NCBI GenBank assembly: GCA_017164015.1
Contig: CP071065.1
Span: 4,131,918-4,195,917, forward strand
Direction of reading: 5' to 3'
Length of the DNA stretch: 64,000 bases
Source: Nostoc sp. UHCC 0702
GTDB taxonomy: Bacteria > Cyanobacteriota > Cyanobacteriia > Cyanobacteriales > Nostocaceae
A program made the position numbers and the translations under genes. Positions 6,862 through 15,292 of the stretch are shown here, piece by piece. The first letter of the stretch is position 1. Each line of letters starts with the position of its first letter. The notes beneath the pieces are model-generated. The model was not told where the DNA came from. It did not search any database and saw only the letters and a program-made list of their open reading frames with translations.

Positions 6862-9039
6862 ATGAAAGAAAAAAGCAGCTCTGAAACTGGAAAAGGTAAC
6901 CAAAAAGTGAAAACTGACGCACAGTACAAAATTGAAGCGATAGATAATCATTCCCCACACCTAGCAACAGTCATAAAATTGGGGCGAGCTAACTCAAAAA
7001 CACTTGGTTACTTTCCCAAAGGAGCATTTGAGGAGCATGCAGCGCTTCGTCACATCCTTGTAGCACTTGATTCTGAAGGTGGCTGTGTTGGGTATTTATT
7101 ATATCAATATTCACAGGAATGGTTCAAGATCACTCATCTGTGTACCCATCCTTCATGTCGGGATAAGGGAGTAGCCAAACAACTTGTAAATCACCTCAAA
7201 CCAATAACAAAATCTTCTCGCGGAATTAAGCTAAAGTGCCGTCGGGATTATAATCTACAAGGAATGTGGTCGAGGTTTGGTTTTATTGCTACCTGCGATG
7301 TAGAAGCCAAGGCTAAAAATAAGAAACTTACTGTTTGGGTGTTAGAACACAATCCTCTTCCTCTATTTTCTACAATGATTCAGCAGCAACTTGAGTCTAA
7401 GTTGTGTGCAATGATTGCTCCTGATATTTTCTTGGACTTATATACAGAGAAAAATAATGAGAGTATTGATAGTGAAGAGGAAAATATATTACTAGCTGAT
7501 TGGGTGCAGACGGAATTAAATTTGTGCATTAATGATGAAATATTTAATCAAATTAACCGAATTGATAACAGTCGAGAGAGGGAGAGTCAGCATCATTTTG
7601 CAGAATCTTTTACTTGCTTACCTTGCGATAATCAGAGATTAGAGGAGAATCTAAATCTTTTTCAAGAACTAATTATTAAACATAAGTTTGTAATTCATGA
7701 ATATAATTTACGTTATATTGCTAGAAGTATCACATCCGAATCCCATGTATTTTTAAGTAGAAATAAGGAATTGTTGGATTTAGCAGATATAATCTATGAA
7801 AATTTTAAGTTGTCTGTTATTCACCCTGAAGAACTTATAAATCGGCTAGATGAACTTCGGAATAAACCTGACTACCAACCTGTACGTTTTTCTGGTACAA
7901 CCTTAGAACAAATACAGGTAAAAAGGGGACAAGAAGACTTTTTATCTAATTATTTTTATAACTCTAAACTAGGAGAAAACAAAACAGAATTTCAGCAAAA
8001 ATTACGAAGATATTTGGCTGGACATGACAAATTTGAATGTGTTCTCCTAAGAGAGTCAGATAATAAACCGCTTGCTTTAATTGTCTATGGAAAGCAGAAA
8101 AAACATGAGCTAGAAATTCCAATCATTCGAGTTGGTAATCATAATCTTTCGTCTACACTTGCACGCCATATAATTTTTAAATCTATATTAAAATCTGCTA
8201 GTGAGCAACGATATTTTACAAGAATAACTGACGATTATTCAGAGAATACTGTTATGGAAGCTATTCAAGAAGATGCCTTTGTTAAAGGTAAAAATGGATG
8301 GTTAAAAGCAAATTTATCGGTGGTGAAAACTTTTTCAGAATTATCACAATACCTGACTAATTTAGCCGATAATTTTGGAGATGAATATAATTTTATTCAG
8401 GAGCTAGCTAATAATATTAATAACGAAAATATACTTATAAATGCTCAATCGTCAGTAGATATTGAACGATTTATTTTCCCTGCAAAAATTACTGATTCTG
8501 AAATCACTACCTTTATTATCCCTATTCAACCTAGATGGGCTTCATATTTATTTTTTGATGAACATTTAGGGAACCAAATGCTTGCTTTACCTGGATTTGG
8601 CTCTAAACCGGAATTAGCATTTAATCGTGAAGCAGTTTACTATAGAGCCATAAAAAACTCTAGAGGTTTAAATGCTCCTTGTCGAATTCTTTGGTATGTG
8701 AGTCAAACTCAAAATGAAGGTAAAGGTAAAGGTTTTCAGGATGTCGGTTATATTGGTGCTTGTTCTTATGTAGATGAAGTAGTCATAGGTAAATCTAAAG
8801 AACTTTATCGACGTTTTCAAAGATTAGGAGTCTATCATGAAAGAAATGTTGAGGACATAGGGAAAGATAAAAATGGTGATATTATGGCAATTCGATTTAG
8901 TGATACAGAATTATTTAAAAATCGTGTATATTTTCAAGAATTACAGCAAGTTATCAAGAAAAATAATTTGTCACTTCCCTCACCCTATAAAATTACTAAC
9001 GAGTTATTTATAAAGTTGTATAATTTAGGAATCAGGTAA
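6862..9039 (+). CDS. Multidomain GNAT-PIN protein with C-terminal EVE/ASCH-like region
   Basis: 725 residues from ATG 6862 (AAGGTGA about 11 nt upstream); an upstream in-frame TTG at 6742 lies in pseudogene debris. Residues ~20-165 are a GNAT acetyltransferase: ITHLCTHPSCRDKGVAKQLV is the acetyl-CoA motif A. Residues ~185-335 read as a PIN ribonuclease: it opens DIFLDLY and later has NLRYIARSITSESHVFLSRNKELLDLAD, the typical helix-acid region. Residues ~340-490 look like a second, degenerate acetyltransferase-like domain. The C-terminal ~200 residues (RWASYLFFDEHL, ILWYVS, DVGYIGACSYV) resemble a PUA/EVE-like fold. It starts a run of four co-directional genes with ASCH and McrBC. GNAT-PIN-ASCH groupings have been proposed as RNA-targeting conflict modules; the exact target is unknown. 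Confidence 0.7.
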   Translation: MKEKSSSETGKGNQKVKTDAQYKIEAIDNHSPHLATVIKLGRANSKTLGYFPKGAFEEHAALRHILVALDSEGGCVGYLLYQYSQEWFKITHLCTHPSCRDKGVAKQLVNHLKPITKSSRGIKLKCRRDYNLQGMWSRFGFIATCDVEAKAKNKKLTVWVLEHNPLPLFSTMIQQQLESKLCAMIAPDIFLDLYTEKNNESIDSEEENILLADWVQTELNLCINDEIFNQINRIDNSRERESQHHFAESFTCLPCDNQRLEENLNLFQELIIKHKFVIHEYNLRYIARSITSESHVFLSRNKELLDLADIIYENFKLSVIHPEELINRLDELRNKPDYQPVRFSGTTLEQIQVKRGQEDFLSNYFYNSKLGENKTEFQQKLRRYLAGHDKFECVLLRESDNKPLALIVYGKQKKHELEIPIIRVGNHNLSSTLARHIIFKSILKSASEQRYFTRITDDYSENTVMEAIQEDAFVKGKNGWLKANLSVVKTFSELSQYLTNLADNFGDEYNFIQELANNINNENILINAQSSVDIERFIFPAKITDSEITTFIIPIQPRWASYLFFDEHLGNQMLALPGFGSKPELAFNREAVYYRAIKNSRGLNAPCRILWYVSQTQNEGKGKGFQDVGYIGACSYVDEVVIGKSKELYRRFQRLGVYHERNVEDIGKDKNGDIMAIRFSDTELFKNRVYFQELQQVIKKNNLSLPSPYKITNELFIKLYNLGIR

Positions 9040-9059
9040 GTTTATATGTAAAAAAAATC

Positions 9060-9533
9060 ATGCATTTTCACATACTATTAATCTCAGTTAAACCTGAGTA
9101 TGCCAGTAAAATCTTTGAAGAAAGAACGAAAAAAGTAGAATTACGTAGGGTACGAACTCGTGTCAAAACAGGAGATATTGTTTTTGTCTATGTATCATCT
9201 CCTAAAAAAACTTTTTTAGGCTTTTTTGAAGTTGATTTTATTATTGAGAAATCAGCTTCAAAAAATGAGTTAAAAGAATTATGGAAACAAGTTAAAGACC
9301 ATGCTGGTATCAAGCGCCAAGAATTTTATAAATATTATGAAGGTGCATCAGTTGCTGTAGGAATTTATTTTATAAATGCAAAAAAATTTGAAACACCGAT
9401 TGAATTACATCGATTAAAAGATAAAATATCTTACTTGCGCCCGCCCCAAAGCTATCGTTATCTTAATGAACAAGAATATGAAACCATTATGCTTTTAGGT
9501 GGGGAAAATCCATCAAAGATGACAAATAACTAA
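9060..9533 (+). CDS. ASCH/PUA-like domain protein
   Basis: 157 residues, 20 bp after the GNAT-PIN gene. The N-terminus HILLISVKPEYASKIFEERTKKVELRR fits the first strand and helix of ASCH domains, which begin with a lysine- or arginine-rich segment after a KPEYA-like phrase. GDIVFVYVSSPKKTFLGFFEV forms the central beta strands of the PUA-like barrel. ASCH domains bind RNA or modified nucleotides. It probably acts with the upstream protein, as a specificity or sensing subunit. No catalytic residues can be assigned. The next gene follows after 51 bp, consistent with an operon. Confidence 0.7.
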   Translation: MHFHILLISVKPEYASKIFEERTKKVELRRVRTRVKTGDIVFVYVSSPKKTFLGFFEVDFIIEKSASKNELKELWKQVKDHAGIKRQEFYKYYEGASVAVGIYFINAKKFETPIELHRLKDKISYLRPPQSYRYLNEQEYETIMLLGGENPSKMTNN

Positions 9534-9584
9534 TGTTAAGCATTAAGATGGATTATCCCGCGCTATTGTATAACCGAGAACTAG

Positions 9585-11216
9585 ATGAGTACAAAAAAAG
9601 TACATAGTGACCGACAGGTTTTTATTTTAGAGAAGAATAACGAATTTATCAAGTTATTTAAAGAATTTATCAAGTCTTATCCTTACACCCCTGATGGGCT
9701 GCGTCATCAGAAGGTCTACCACGAGCAGCGTCAAAGAGCAAGGGAGAATTTTCAAGCAATTGTCTTTGCTAATGAGTCTGGAGAAGATATAACCGAGGTA
9801 GTCCTGCTACAGCTTCTCCCCTATGCTCTAACAGCTAACAACAGTCAAAGAAACGTCTGGATACATCATGCCCTAGCGATCGACAAAGATATGAAGAAGA
9901 GGTTTGAAGATACACTTTGGGCAAAATCAGAAGACTGGCCAAATATAGCTCAAGCTATTTTTAATTTCGTTAGTAAATGTAATCAAAACCCTACTGAGTT
10001 GGGAGAAGCTTGTAAGAATTTCTCAAAATTACCTTATACCAAAGGCTTACAAACAGGAAGGCTCACACCTATTTTGAATGCACTCCGACCAGATAACTTT
10101 TTACTAATTAATAATAAATCACGAAAAGTTATTAATTATTTTACAGGGAAATCTTATAGTCAGAAGCTAATAGATTATCCAGCAGTTAACGCAACAGGAC
10201 AAAAATTAATTCAAGAATTAGCTCCTGATATGCGTCAGACTGGTGTACCATCTATGCGAGACGATGACTTATTCGATATGTTCTGTCATTGGCTGGTTGC
10301 TGTTAAAAAATATGATTTTTCGGGAAATAAAGCTTCGTCAATGGATGAGTTTAGCGAATTCCCTTTTGATATTGAAACAATAGAAATGCAACCAGAATAT
10401 TCCCTCACTCAATGTGCATTTGATACTGGAATTGCAGAGGAGACGCTTTTAAATTGGTTAACGGCAATAGAGCGTAAAAAGCAGGCAATCTTTTATGGGC
10501 CTCCAGGCACAGGTAAAACATATATTGCCAAAAAACTGGCTAAATATCTGACTGGTGGCAGTGATGGTTTTGTGGATATTGTCCAGTTCCACCCAGCCTA
10601 TACTTATGAAGACTTCATACAAGGCATTCGCCCACAACGGATAGATGGAGAACTAGATTATCCACTGGTTAATGGACGGTTTCTTAATTTTTGTGAAGAG
10701 GCATGTCGTCGTCAGAATATATGCGTACTGATTATAGATGAAATCAACCGTGCCAATGTTGCCCGCGTCTTTGGTGAGTTGATGTATCTGTTGGAGTATC
10801 GTGACGAAAAAATGCTTTTGGCAGCAGGTGAGGTGTTCAGCATTCCCAACAATGTACGAATTATTGGCACAATGAACACAGCAGATCGCTCAATTGCATT
10901 AGTGGATCATGCCATCCGTCGCCGCTTTGCCTTTATTCCTCTGTACCCAAACTATGAGATTCTCCACCAATATCACTCAGATACTGATTTTCCAGTAGAA
11001 AAGTTGATTAAAACGCTGATGAAGTTGAACCAGGCAATTGGTAATCCTCACAACGAAGTGGGTATTAGCTTCTTTCTTTTAGGCAACTTAGCTGACCAGA
11101 TTGACAGTGTTTGGCAATTGGAGATTGAGCCGTATTTGGAAGAATATTTTTTTGACCAACCCAGTAAAGTAGATCAGTTTCGCTGGAAAGAAGTCAAGAA
11201 GCAAATTTACCCATGA
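9585..11216 (+). CDS. McrB-type AAA+ NTPase of a McrBC restriction system
   Basis: 543 residues. The N-terminal half (to ~280) is a family-variable domain with TPILNALRPDNFLLINNKS, common in McrB relatives. The C-terminal half is an AAA+ module: Walker A GPPGTGKT near 305, QFHPAYTYEDFIQGIRP, Walker B VLIIDEINRANVARVFGEL near 380, and sensor/arginine-finger region GTMNTADRSIALVDHAIRRR near 425. McrB forms GTP-driven hexamers that translocate DNA and bring the McrC nuclease. The stop overlaps the McrC start (ATGA), so the two are translationally coupled. The N-terminal domain would set specificity and does not look like the classical 5-methylcytosine-binding DUF3578, though I cannot run a profile. 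Confidence 0.9.
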   Translation: MSTKKVHSDRQVFILEKNNEFIKLFKEFIKSYPYTPDGLRHQKVYHEQRQRARENFQAIVFANESGEDITEVVLLQLLPYALTANNSQRNVWIHHALAIDKDMKKRFEDTLWAKSEDWPNIAQAIFNFVSKCNQNPTELGEACKNFSKLPYTKGLQTGRLTPILNALRPDNFLLINNKSRKVINYFTGKSYSQKLIDYPAVNATGQKLIQELAPDMRQTGVPSMRDDDLFDMFCHWLVAVKKYDFSGNKASSMDEFSEFPFDIETIEMQPEYSLTQCAFDTGIAEETLLNWLTAIERKKQAIFYGPPGTGKTYIAKKLAKYLTGGSDGFVDIVQFHPAYTYEDFIQGIRPQRIDGELDYPLVNGRFLNFCEEACRRQNICVLIIDEINRANVARVFGELMYLLEYRDEKMLLAAGEVFSIPNNVRIIGTMNTADRSIALVDHAIRRRFAFIPLYPNYEILHQYHSDTDFPVEKLIKTLMKLNQAIGNPHNEVGISFFLLGNLADQIDSVWQLEIEPYLEEYFFDQPSKVDQFRWKEVKKQIYP

Positions 11217-12433
11217 GTGTAACACCACCACAGATCATAGAATTAACTGAATATGTTCCCAAATTGTTGCCGCGATCGCAACTTCCCGATGCAGTTGGAG
11301 AAATGTTGTGGCGTGACTACGATATTCAAGTGAGTGTGGACTTCCCTTCTCCAAAAACAGGCTCTTGCTGGCGACTAACTGCCCAAGGATGGGTTGGTCA
11401 CATTCCCTTAACGAGTGATTTTCACATTGCTCTGCGCCCCAAAGTTAAGCTAGGTAATCTTCTGCGAATGCTGGAGTATGTCTATGACCTCAAAAGTTTT
11501 CGCTTTTTGTCAGGACTGGTTGATTGTCAAACACTCTTAGAATTTTATGAACGGCTGGCTGATATTTTAGCCCGTCGCATTCTCAACCGAGGTCGCCAGG
11601 GTTTCTACTGTGCCCACATCCCCAAGACAGAACATTTGCCTTATGTTCGGGGACGTATTGATGTACGGCTCCTTGGCACTCGACCCTGGGATACTAAAAT
11701 TCAGTGCCATTATGAAGAACATACCGCAGACGTTGAAGAGAATCAAATTCTTGCTTGGACACTCTGGTGTATTGCCCGTAGCGGTTTGTGTACGGAAAAG
11801 GTAATGCCAACACTGCGCCACGCATATCATCTACTACAGGGATTTGTGACATTGCAACCATGCAATCCCAGAACTTGTATAGGACGACAGTACAACCGCC
11901 TGAATGAGGATTATCGCCCCCTACACGCGCTTTGCCGCTTCTTTTTGGAACAGATTGCACCTAGTCATGAAACAGGTACAAACGCGACGTTACCCTTTTT
12001 GGTTAATATGTCGCAACTCTACGAACGCTTTGTGGCAGAGTGGCTGAAAACTCATCGGGAAACGGCACTGCTAACGCAAGCGTTAGATATCCAGTCCCAA
12101 GAAAGAGTATATTTGGTTCAGGATAAAGCATTATACCTTGACATTGACTTGGTACTCTATGATATGGCAACAGGGATAGCCAGATATGTGTTAGATACTA
12201 AGTACAAAGCTGCTTCTAAGCCAGCGAATGCTGATATTAACCAAATGGTCGCCTATGCGGAAGCAAAAGGGTGTCAGAAGGCAATTCTAATTTATCCAGC
12301 GCCCTTGGCAGAACCGTTGAACATCAAAATTGGTAACATCCAAATTCGCAGTTTGACTTTTTCTCTTGCAGGGGATTTGGAACAGGCAGGTTATCGTTTT
12401 TTACAGGATTTACTGGAGACTGAAGTTAGGTAA
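11213..12433 (+). CDS. McrC-type 5-modified-DNA restriction endonuclease subunit
   Basis: 406 residues, overlapping mcrB by 4 nt. The C-terminal nuclease core has the PD-(D/E)xK pattern: LYLDIDLVLYD near residue 310 followed by YVLDTKYKAA near 335. Upstream segments such as YVRGRIDVRLLGTRPWD and EENQILAWTLWCIARSGL match the conserved middle of McrC (McrBC 5-methylcytosine restriction component). It supplies the cleavage activity to the McrB ring. Being last in the four-gene run after GNAT-PIN and ASCH genes, it may serve a composite defence system rather than a classical modified-DNA system. Confidence 0.9.
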   Translation: MSVTPPQIIELTEYVPKLLPRSQLPDAVGEMLWRDYDIQVSVDFPSPKTGSCWRLTAQGWVGHIPLTSDFHIALRPKVKLGNLLRMLEYVYDLKSFRFLSGLVDCQTLLEFYERLADILARRILNRGRQGFYCAHIPKTEHLPYVRGRIDVRLLGTRPWDTKIQCHYEEHTADVEENQILAWTLWCIARSGLCTEKVMPTLRHAYHLLQGFVTLQPCNPRTCIGRQYNRLNEDYRPLHALCRFFLEQIAPSHETGTNATLPFLVNMSQLYERFVAEWLKTHRETALLTQALDIQSQERVYLVQDKALYLDIDLVLYDMATGIARYVLDTKYKAASKPANADINQMVAYAEAKGCQKAILIYPAPLAEPLNIKIGNIQIRSLTFSLAGDLEQAGYRFLQDLLETEVR

Positions 12434-12438
12434 GCAAG

Positions 12439-12461
12439 CCCCCTCCGTTTATACGGCGGGG
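12439..12461. terminator. GC-rich hairpin between convergent mcrC and hicB
   Basis: CCCCCTCCGT (12439-12448) pairs with ACGGCGGGG (12453-12461) around a 4-nt loop with one mismatch. It could end both convergent transcripts. Its form, followed by GTAGTTCA, also resembles the hairpin ends of IS200/IS605 elements, and it overlaps the last codon and stop of hicB. Confidence 0.5.
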
Positions 12462-12682
12462 TAGTTCATTACTTCTAATACTTCGACTTCGTGAGCAATG
12501 CTTGTAGGTTGAGGAATCGGCAAACCATCTTCTAACATTCCTTCTATATGAAATTCAATAGCTTCTGCAATCATCTGCTTGACTTCTTCTATGGTTTCGC
12601 CTGTAGCTACACAACCTGGTAAATCAGGAACATAAGCAGAGTAATTACCTTCAGCTTTTTCAATCACCACTGCGTACCGCAT
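12449..12682 (-). CDS. hicB: HicB-family antitoxin
   Basis: 77 residues from ATG 12682, which has AAGGAG upstream; the longer frame from 12715 overlaps hicA and is rejected. MRYAVVIEKAEGNYSAYVPDLPGCVATGETIEEV is the characteristic HicB partial RNase-H-like fold. The antitoxin binds HicA and usually represses its own operon. There is no long C-terminal DNA-binding tail; the protein ends HEVEVLEVMNYPAV, with the final codons lying in a palindrome. It follows hicA by 11 bp, the toxin-first order common for hicAB. Confidence 0.88.
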   Translation of the reverse strand: MRYAVVIEKAEGNYSAYVPDLPGCVATGETIEEVKQMIAEAIEFHIEGMLEDGLPIPQPTSIAHEVEVLEVMNYPAV

Positions 12683-12693
12683 CACTATTCTCC

Positions 12694-12876
12694 TTATAAC
12701 TGTGCTTGCCTCCAAATACTACTTAGAGTACCAGGGGCTAGGTCATCAGACAATTTACCTGGAACCGTAACCGTGCCTAATTTATCAGGATGTTTGAACT
12801 GCCGATGACTACCTTTAGTTCTAGCAAGATACCAACCATCGGCTTCTATTAGTTTAATAACATCACGTACTTTCAT
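12694..12876 (-). CDS. hicA: HicA-family mRNA interferase toxin
   Basis: 60 residues from ATG 12876 with AGGGG upstream. MKVRDVIKLIEADGWYLARTKGSHRQFKHPDK carries the double-stranded-RNA-binding-like fold and the catalytic His in GSHRQF. HicA cleaves mRNA without ribosomes and is neutralised by HicB. The pair is convergent with mcrC, placing a toxin-antitoxin module beside the restriction genes. The longer frame reaching 12936 has no ribosome site and reads through AT-rich spacer. Confidence 0.88.
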   Translation of the reverse strand: MKVRDVIKLIEADGWYLARTKGSHRQFKHPDKLGTVTVPGKLSDDLAPGTLSSIWRQAQL

Positions 12877-13038
12877 GCTACCCCTATCTGTATAAATAAA
12901 ATTTATTACAGATAGAGTCGCTAATTGAGAAGTCAAAAGTCAACAACATTTTGTATTTTCGGGCAATTTCCTGATTTCGGGAAATTCCGTAATTTGAGAA
13001 AATTCTAAAACTTTAGATGGTATTACCTTGTTTACCTA

Positions 13039-13647
13039 TCATCCAATAGGAAGGTTGCCTGGATTCACTGCATGAATAAATTCACTACCCGATCGCGGTC
13101 TTCCTCTTTTATAACGAGCTTCTTCTGGTTTACCCCATCCCAGTTGCAAAATTATTTCTAAAAAGCTAGAATTTTCCCACTTCCATAAACTTGCCCATTC
13201 TGTGATTTGAGCAATTCTTTCTACATCAGGCTTGGTAATTTTTTGATGTTGTTTGCTATTATTAAAACTCAAGTATAAGTCCATATCCGCAGTTACTTCA
13301 TACCAAAATTCTAAAATAGAACTTTTTGCATCTTTTAATATTTCCAAATCACTACTTAATCCAACTAATTCGGCATCTACTTCTGGATAGCGTAAGCTTT
13401 TACCTTTAACATTCATCTCACGCCAGACAATCCCTGAAACTTGATTTTCTCTCTGGTAGTCGTGAATAGCAGCTTTAAAATCTTGATATGCTGTGAACTT
13501 TTGCAGTCCATCAGTTTTGATAAACTGGTCAATTACAGGATTGCCAGAAACGTTCACCTCTAATTTTAAACGCTCTCCTTTGAGGCAAGCTTGGCGTTCG
13601 GCTGCCAAAATTTGGATTAGTTCCTCAGTAGTGTAAACCTTTGACAT
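13039..13647 (-). CDS. Hypothetical protein
   Basis: 202 residues, ATG start. It begins SKVYTTEELIQILAAERQACL and is soluble, with no membrane segment or signal. The N-terminus (EELIQILAAERQACLKGERL) recalls short helical segments in cyanobacterial regulators, but I do not recognise a family. The central part is rich in acidic and aromatic residues (SSILEFWYEVTADMDLYLSF) and the end has a KRGRPRSG patch that might contact nucleic acid. It stands alone between the HicAB pair and a short tandem repeat. Confidence 0.6.
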   Translation of the reverse strand: MSKVYTTEELIQILAAERQACLKGERLKLEVNVSGNPVIDQFIKTDGLQKFTAYQDFKAAIHDYQRENQVSGIVWREMNVKGKSLRYPEVDAELVGLSSDLEILKDAKSSILEFWYEVTADMDLYLSFNNSKQHQKITKPDVERIAQITEWASLWKWENSSFLEIILQLGWGKPEEARYKRGRPRSGSEFIHAVNPGNLPIG

Positions 13648-13656
13648 CAGAAATTA

Positions 13657-13709
13657 TCAGTTGTCAGTTGTTAGTTGTCAGTTGTCAGTTGTCAGTTGTC
13701 AGTTGTCAA
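13657..13709. repeat. Heptamer short tandem repeat (TCAGTTG)n
   Basis: About seven near-perfect copies of TCAGTTG just upstream of the previous gene's start. This is the well-known STRR type of heterocystous cyanobacteria. Confidence 0.85.
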
Positions 13710-13856
13710 CAAAACTTTGGACTATTGACTTTGGACGATGGATTATTCCCTCACTGGTTAGGGCTGTTATTTTAATATTATCTCTTGGCATCATCGAGAA
13801 TGCAGTATCAGAGCCAACTAAAAATCAGGGTAGACCAATTTGGTCTACCCCAAAAG

Positions 13857-14444
13857 TTACTTCGCTAACTCACTACTAAACTCATTGAAGGAACGCCGCT
13901 TTAACTCCACTGATTCAGTTCGGGGTAATAAATCAAACACTTCCCGAAATCTATCGTCTATTTCTTCAAAGGGCACTTGTCCCTTCTTATTCAAAACTAC
14001 CTGACCTGACTGATCAAACACTACAACTTGAGGAACACCTCCAGAGTAGTAATATCCTGGCTGTGTGGGGTCGTAGGTCTTGTTAGGCTCGATGGCATCT
14101 ACATCAACAGGTATAATCTCTGCTGCCCTTCCATAGAATTCCTGTACTCGTGAAATAGTAATCGCATATTTCTTGCAGTCCCTGCTGTCATCAACATAAA
14201 ACGCCAACATCGCAGGTTTATGTCTCGCTAAAGTCTGTGCTAGCGTTTCTTTGGAAGGAACCAGCGAACCATTGCCAGCATAAACTACAAAAACGTTACC
14301 ATCAAAAGTATCATCTTTGATACCTGCTAAGGCAGGCTGCATACTGATAAATAACAGACAAGTTAGTATTAGCAGGCATTTCGATACCACCCGTCGCCAG
14401 TCAGCAATTTGTTTATGTAAAAAAAGAAACTTTCTACTACTCAT
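13857..14444 (-). CDS. Exported thioredoxin-fold protein, probable thylakoid lumen
   Basis: 195 residues. A basic N-terminus is followed by a hydrophobic stretch CLLILTCLLFISMQPALAG with an AxA-type cleavage site, so it is exported to the lumen or periplasm. The mature part (KPAMLAFYVDDSRDCKKYA, AAEIIPVDVDAI, GVPQVVVFDQSGQVVL) follows the thioredoxin fold, including the cis-proline region GVPQVV. The CxxC is reduced to a single Cys (DSRDC), so simple disulfide reductase activity is unlikely. Proteins of this kind are conserved in cyanobacteria and linked to photosynthesis by distribution; the precise role is not visible here. Confidence 0.7.
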   Translation of the reverse strand: MSSRKFLFLHKQIADWRRVVSKCLLILTCLLFISMQPALAGIKDDTFDGNVFVVYAGNGSLVPSKETLAQTLARHKPAMLAFYVDDSRDCKKYAITISRVQEFYGRAAEIIPVDVDAIEPNKTYDPTQPGYYYSGGVPQVVVFDQSGQVVLNKKGQVPFEEIDDRFREVFDLLPRTESVELKRRSFNEFSSELAK

Positions 14445-14552
14445 TAAAAGAAACCTTGCAAACTACTAGTTGTCGAAGTTGGTGCTGAATTAGGCAAACT
14501 AAGCTGGATATATAATTACACCCGCGCACTATTTTTTAAGATAGCGCTATAA

Positions 14553-14608
14553 GGTGATGGGGTGATGGGGTGATGGGGTGATGGGGTGATGGGGCGATGG
14601 GGTGATGG
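14553..14608. repeat. Octamer tandem repeat GGTGATGG x7
   Basis: Seven consecutive octamers, one with T to C change, in the gap before the insertion sequence. No gene lies between 14445 and 14800. Confidence 0.85.
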
Positions 14609-14800
14609 GAGAGTAGAGATATTATATATCCCTCTATCCCCTATCATCTTGAGGCTGGCATTTTAAGCCAGGATTCGCTAAACTCACGCTTATAAAGGGT
14701 AGGTTGAAAACCCCGGAGTAACAGCAACGTAGTTGCGTATTACGTGCTTCAGACCGGGGATGAAAACCACGAAGCAGGTTTTAACCTGCCTTGGCTTTAA

Positions 14801-15205
14801 CTAATCTCTCTGTTGTGCAATATAGTTTTTAACCGCTTCAGTTGAGATATTGCCAGCAGTGGAGACAAAGTAACTAGGTGTCCACAGAGTAGGTAATTTC
14901 AGCAATTCGGGGAACTCTTTTCTTAGGTGGTGTGATGCTCTACCTTTAATCAACCTAATGATTTTACTAGGTTCATCATTAGGTTTCGCATTCACAAATA
15001 AATGTACATGGTCGGGCATAATTTCCATTGCAATAATTCGCCATCTGTTTTCGTGGCACACCTCACAAATAATCTGTTCTAATCTTTCTGAAATTGCACC
15101 GACTAATACTTTTTTACGCCTTTTAGGGATGAAAACAAAATGATAATTCAATAGGGATACTGCATTACCCTCATGTCTGTACTCGTCTGGTTCAAATTTT
15201 CCCAT
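14801..15205 (-). CDS. tnpA: TnpA, Y1 HUH transposase of IS200/IS605
   Basis: 134 residues, normal for the family. The HUH metal site is MPDHVHLFV near residue 65 and the catalytic tyrosine is in the C-terminal helix KNYIAQQRD. The enzyme excises and inserts the element as a single-stranded circle. The reading frame is intact, so it could be active. Start is ATG at 15205, about 88 bp from the divergent tnpB start; the gap holds both promoters. Confidence 0.92.
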   Translation of the reverse strand: MGKFEPDEYRHEGNAVSLLNYHFVFIPKRRKKVLVGAISERLEQIICEVCHENRWRIIAMEIMPDHVHLFVNAKPNDEPSKIIRLIKGRASHHLRKEFPELLKLPTLWTPSYFVSTAGNISTEAVKNYIAQQRD

Positions 15206-15292
15206 ACCGATTTTTAAAATACTTGTCTTTTGTCTACAAGTATTGTATTATAGACATTAAACATAAATAAGAGATAAGGAGGTGATTAAGTA

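Noticed and set aside
13657..13709. Possible CRISPR or regulatory iterons
   Set aside because: Pure heptamers without spacers, the common cyanobacterial STRR type found at many places in the window.
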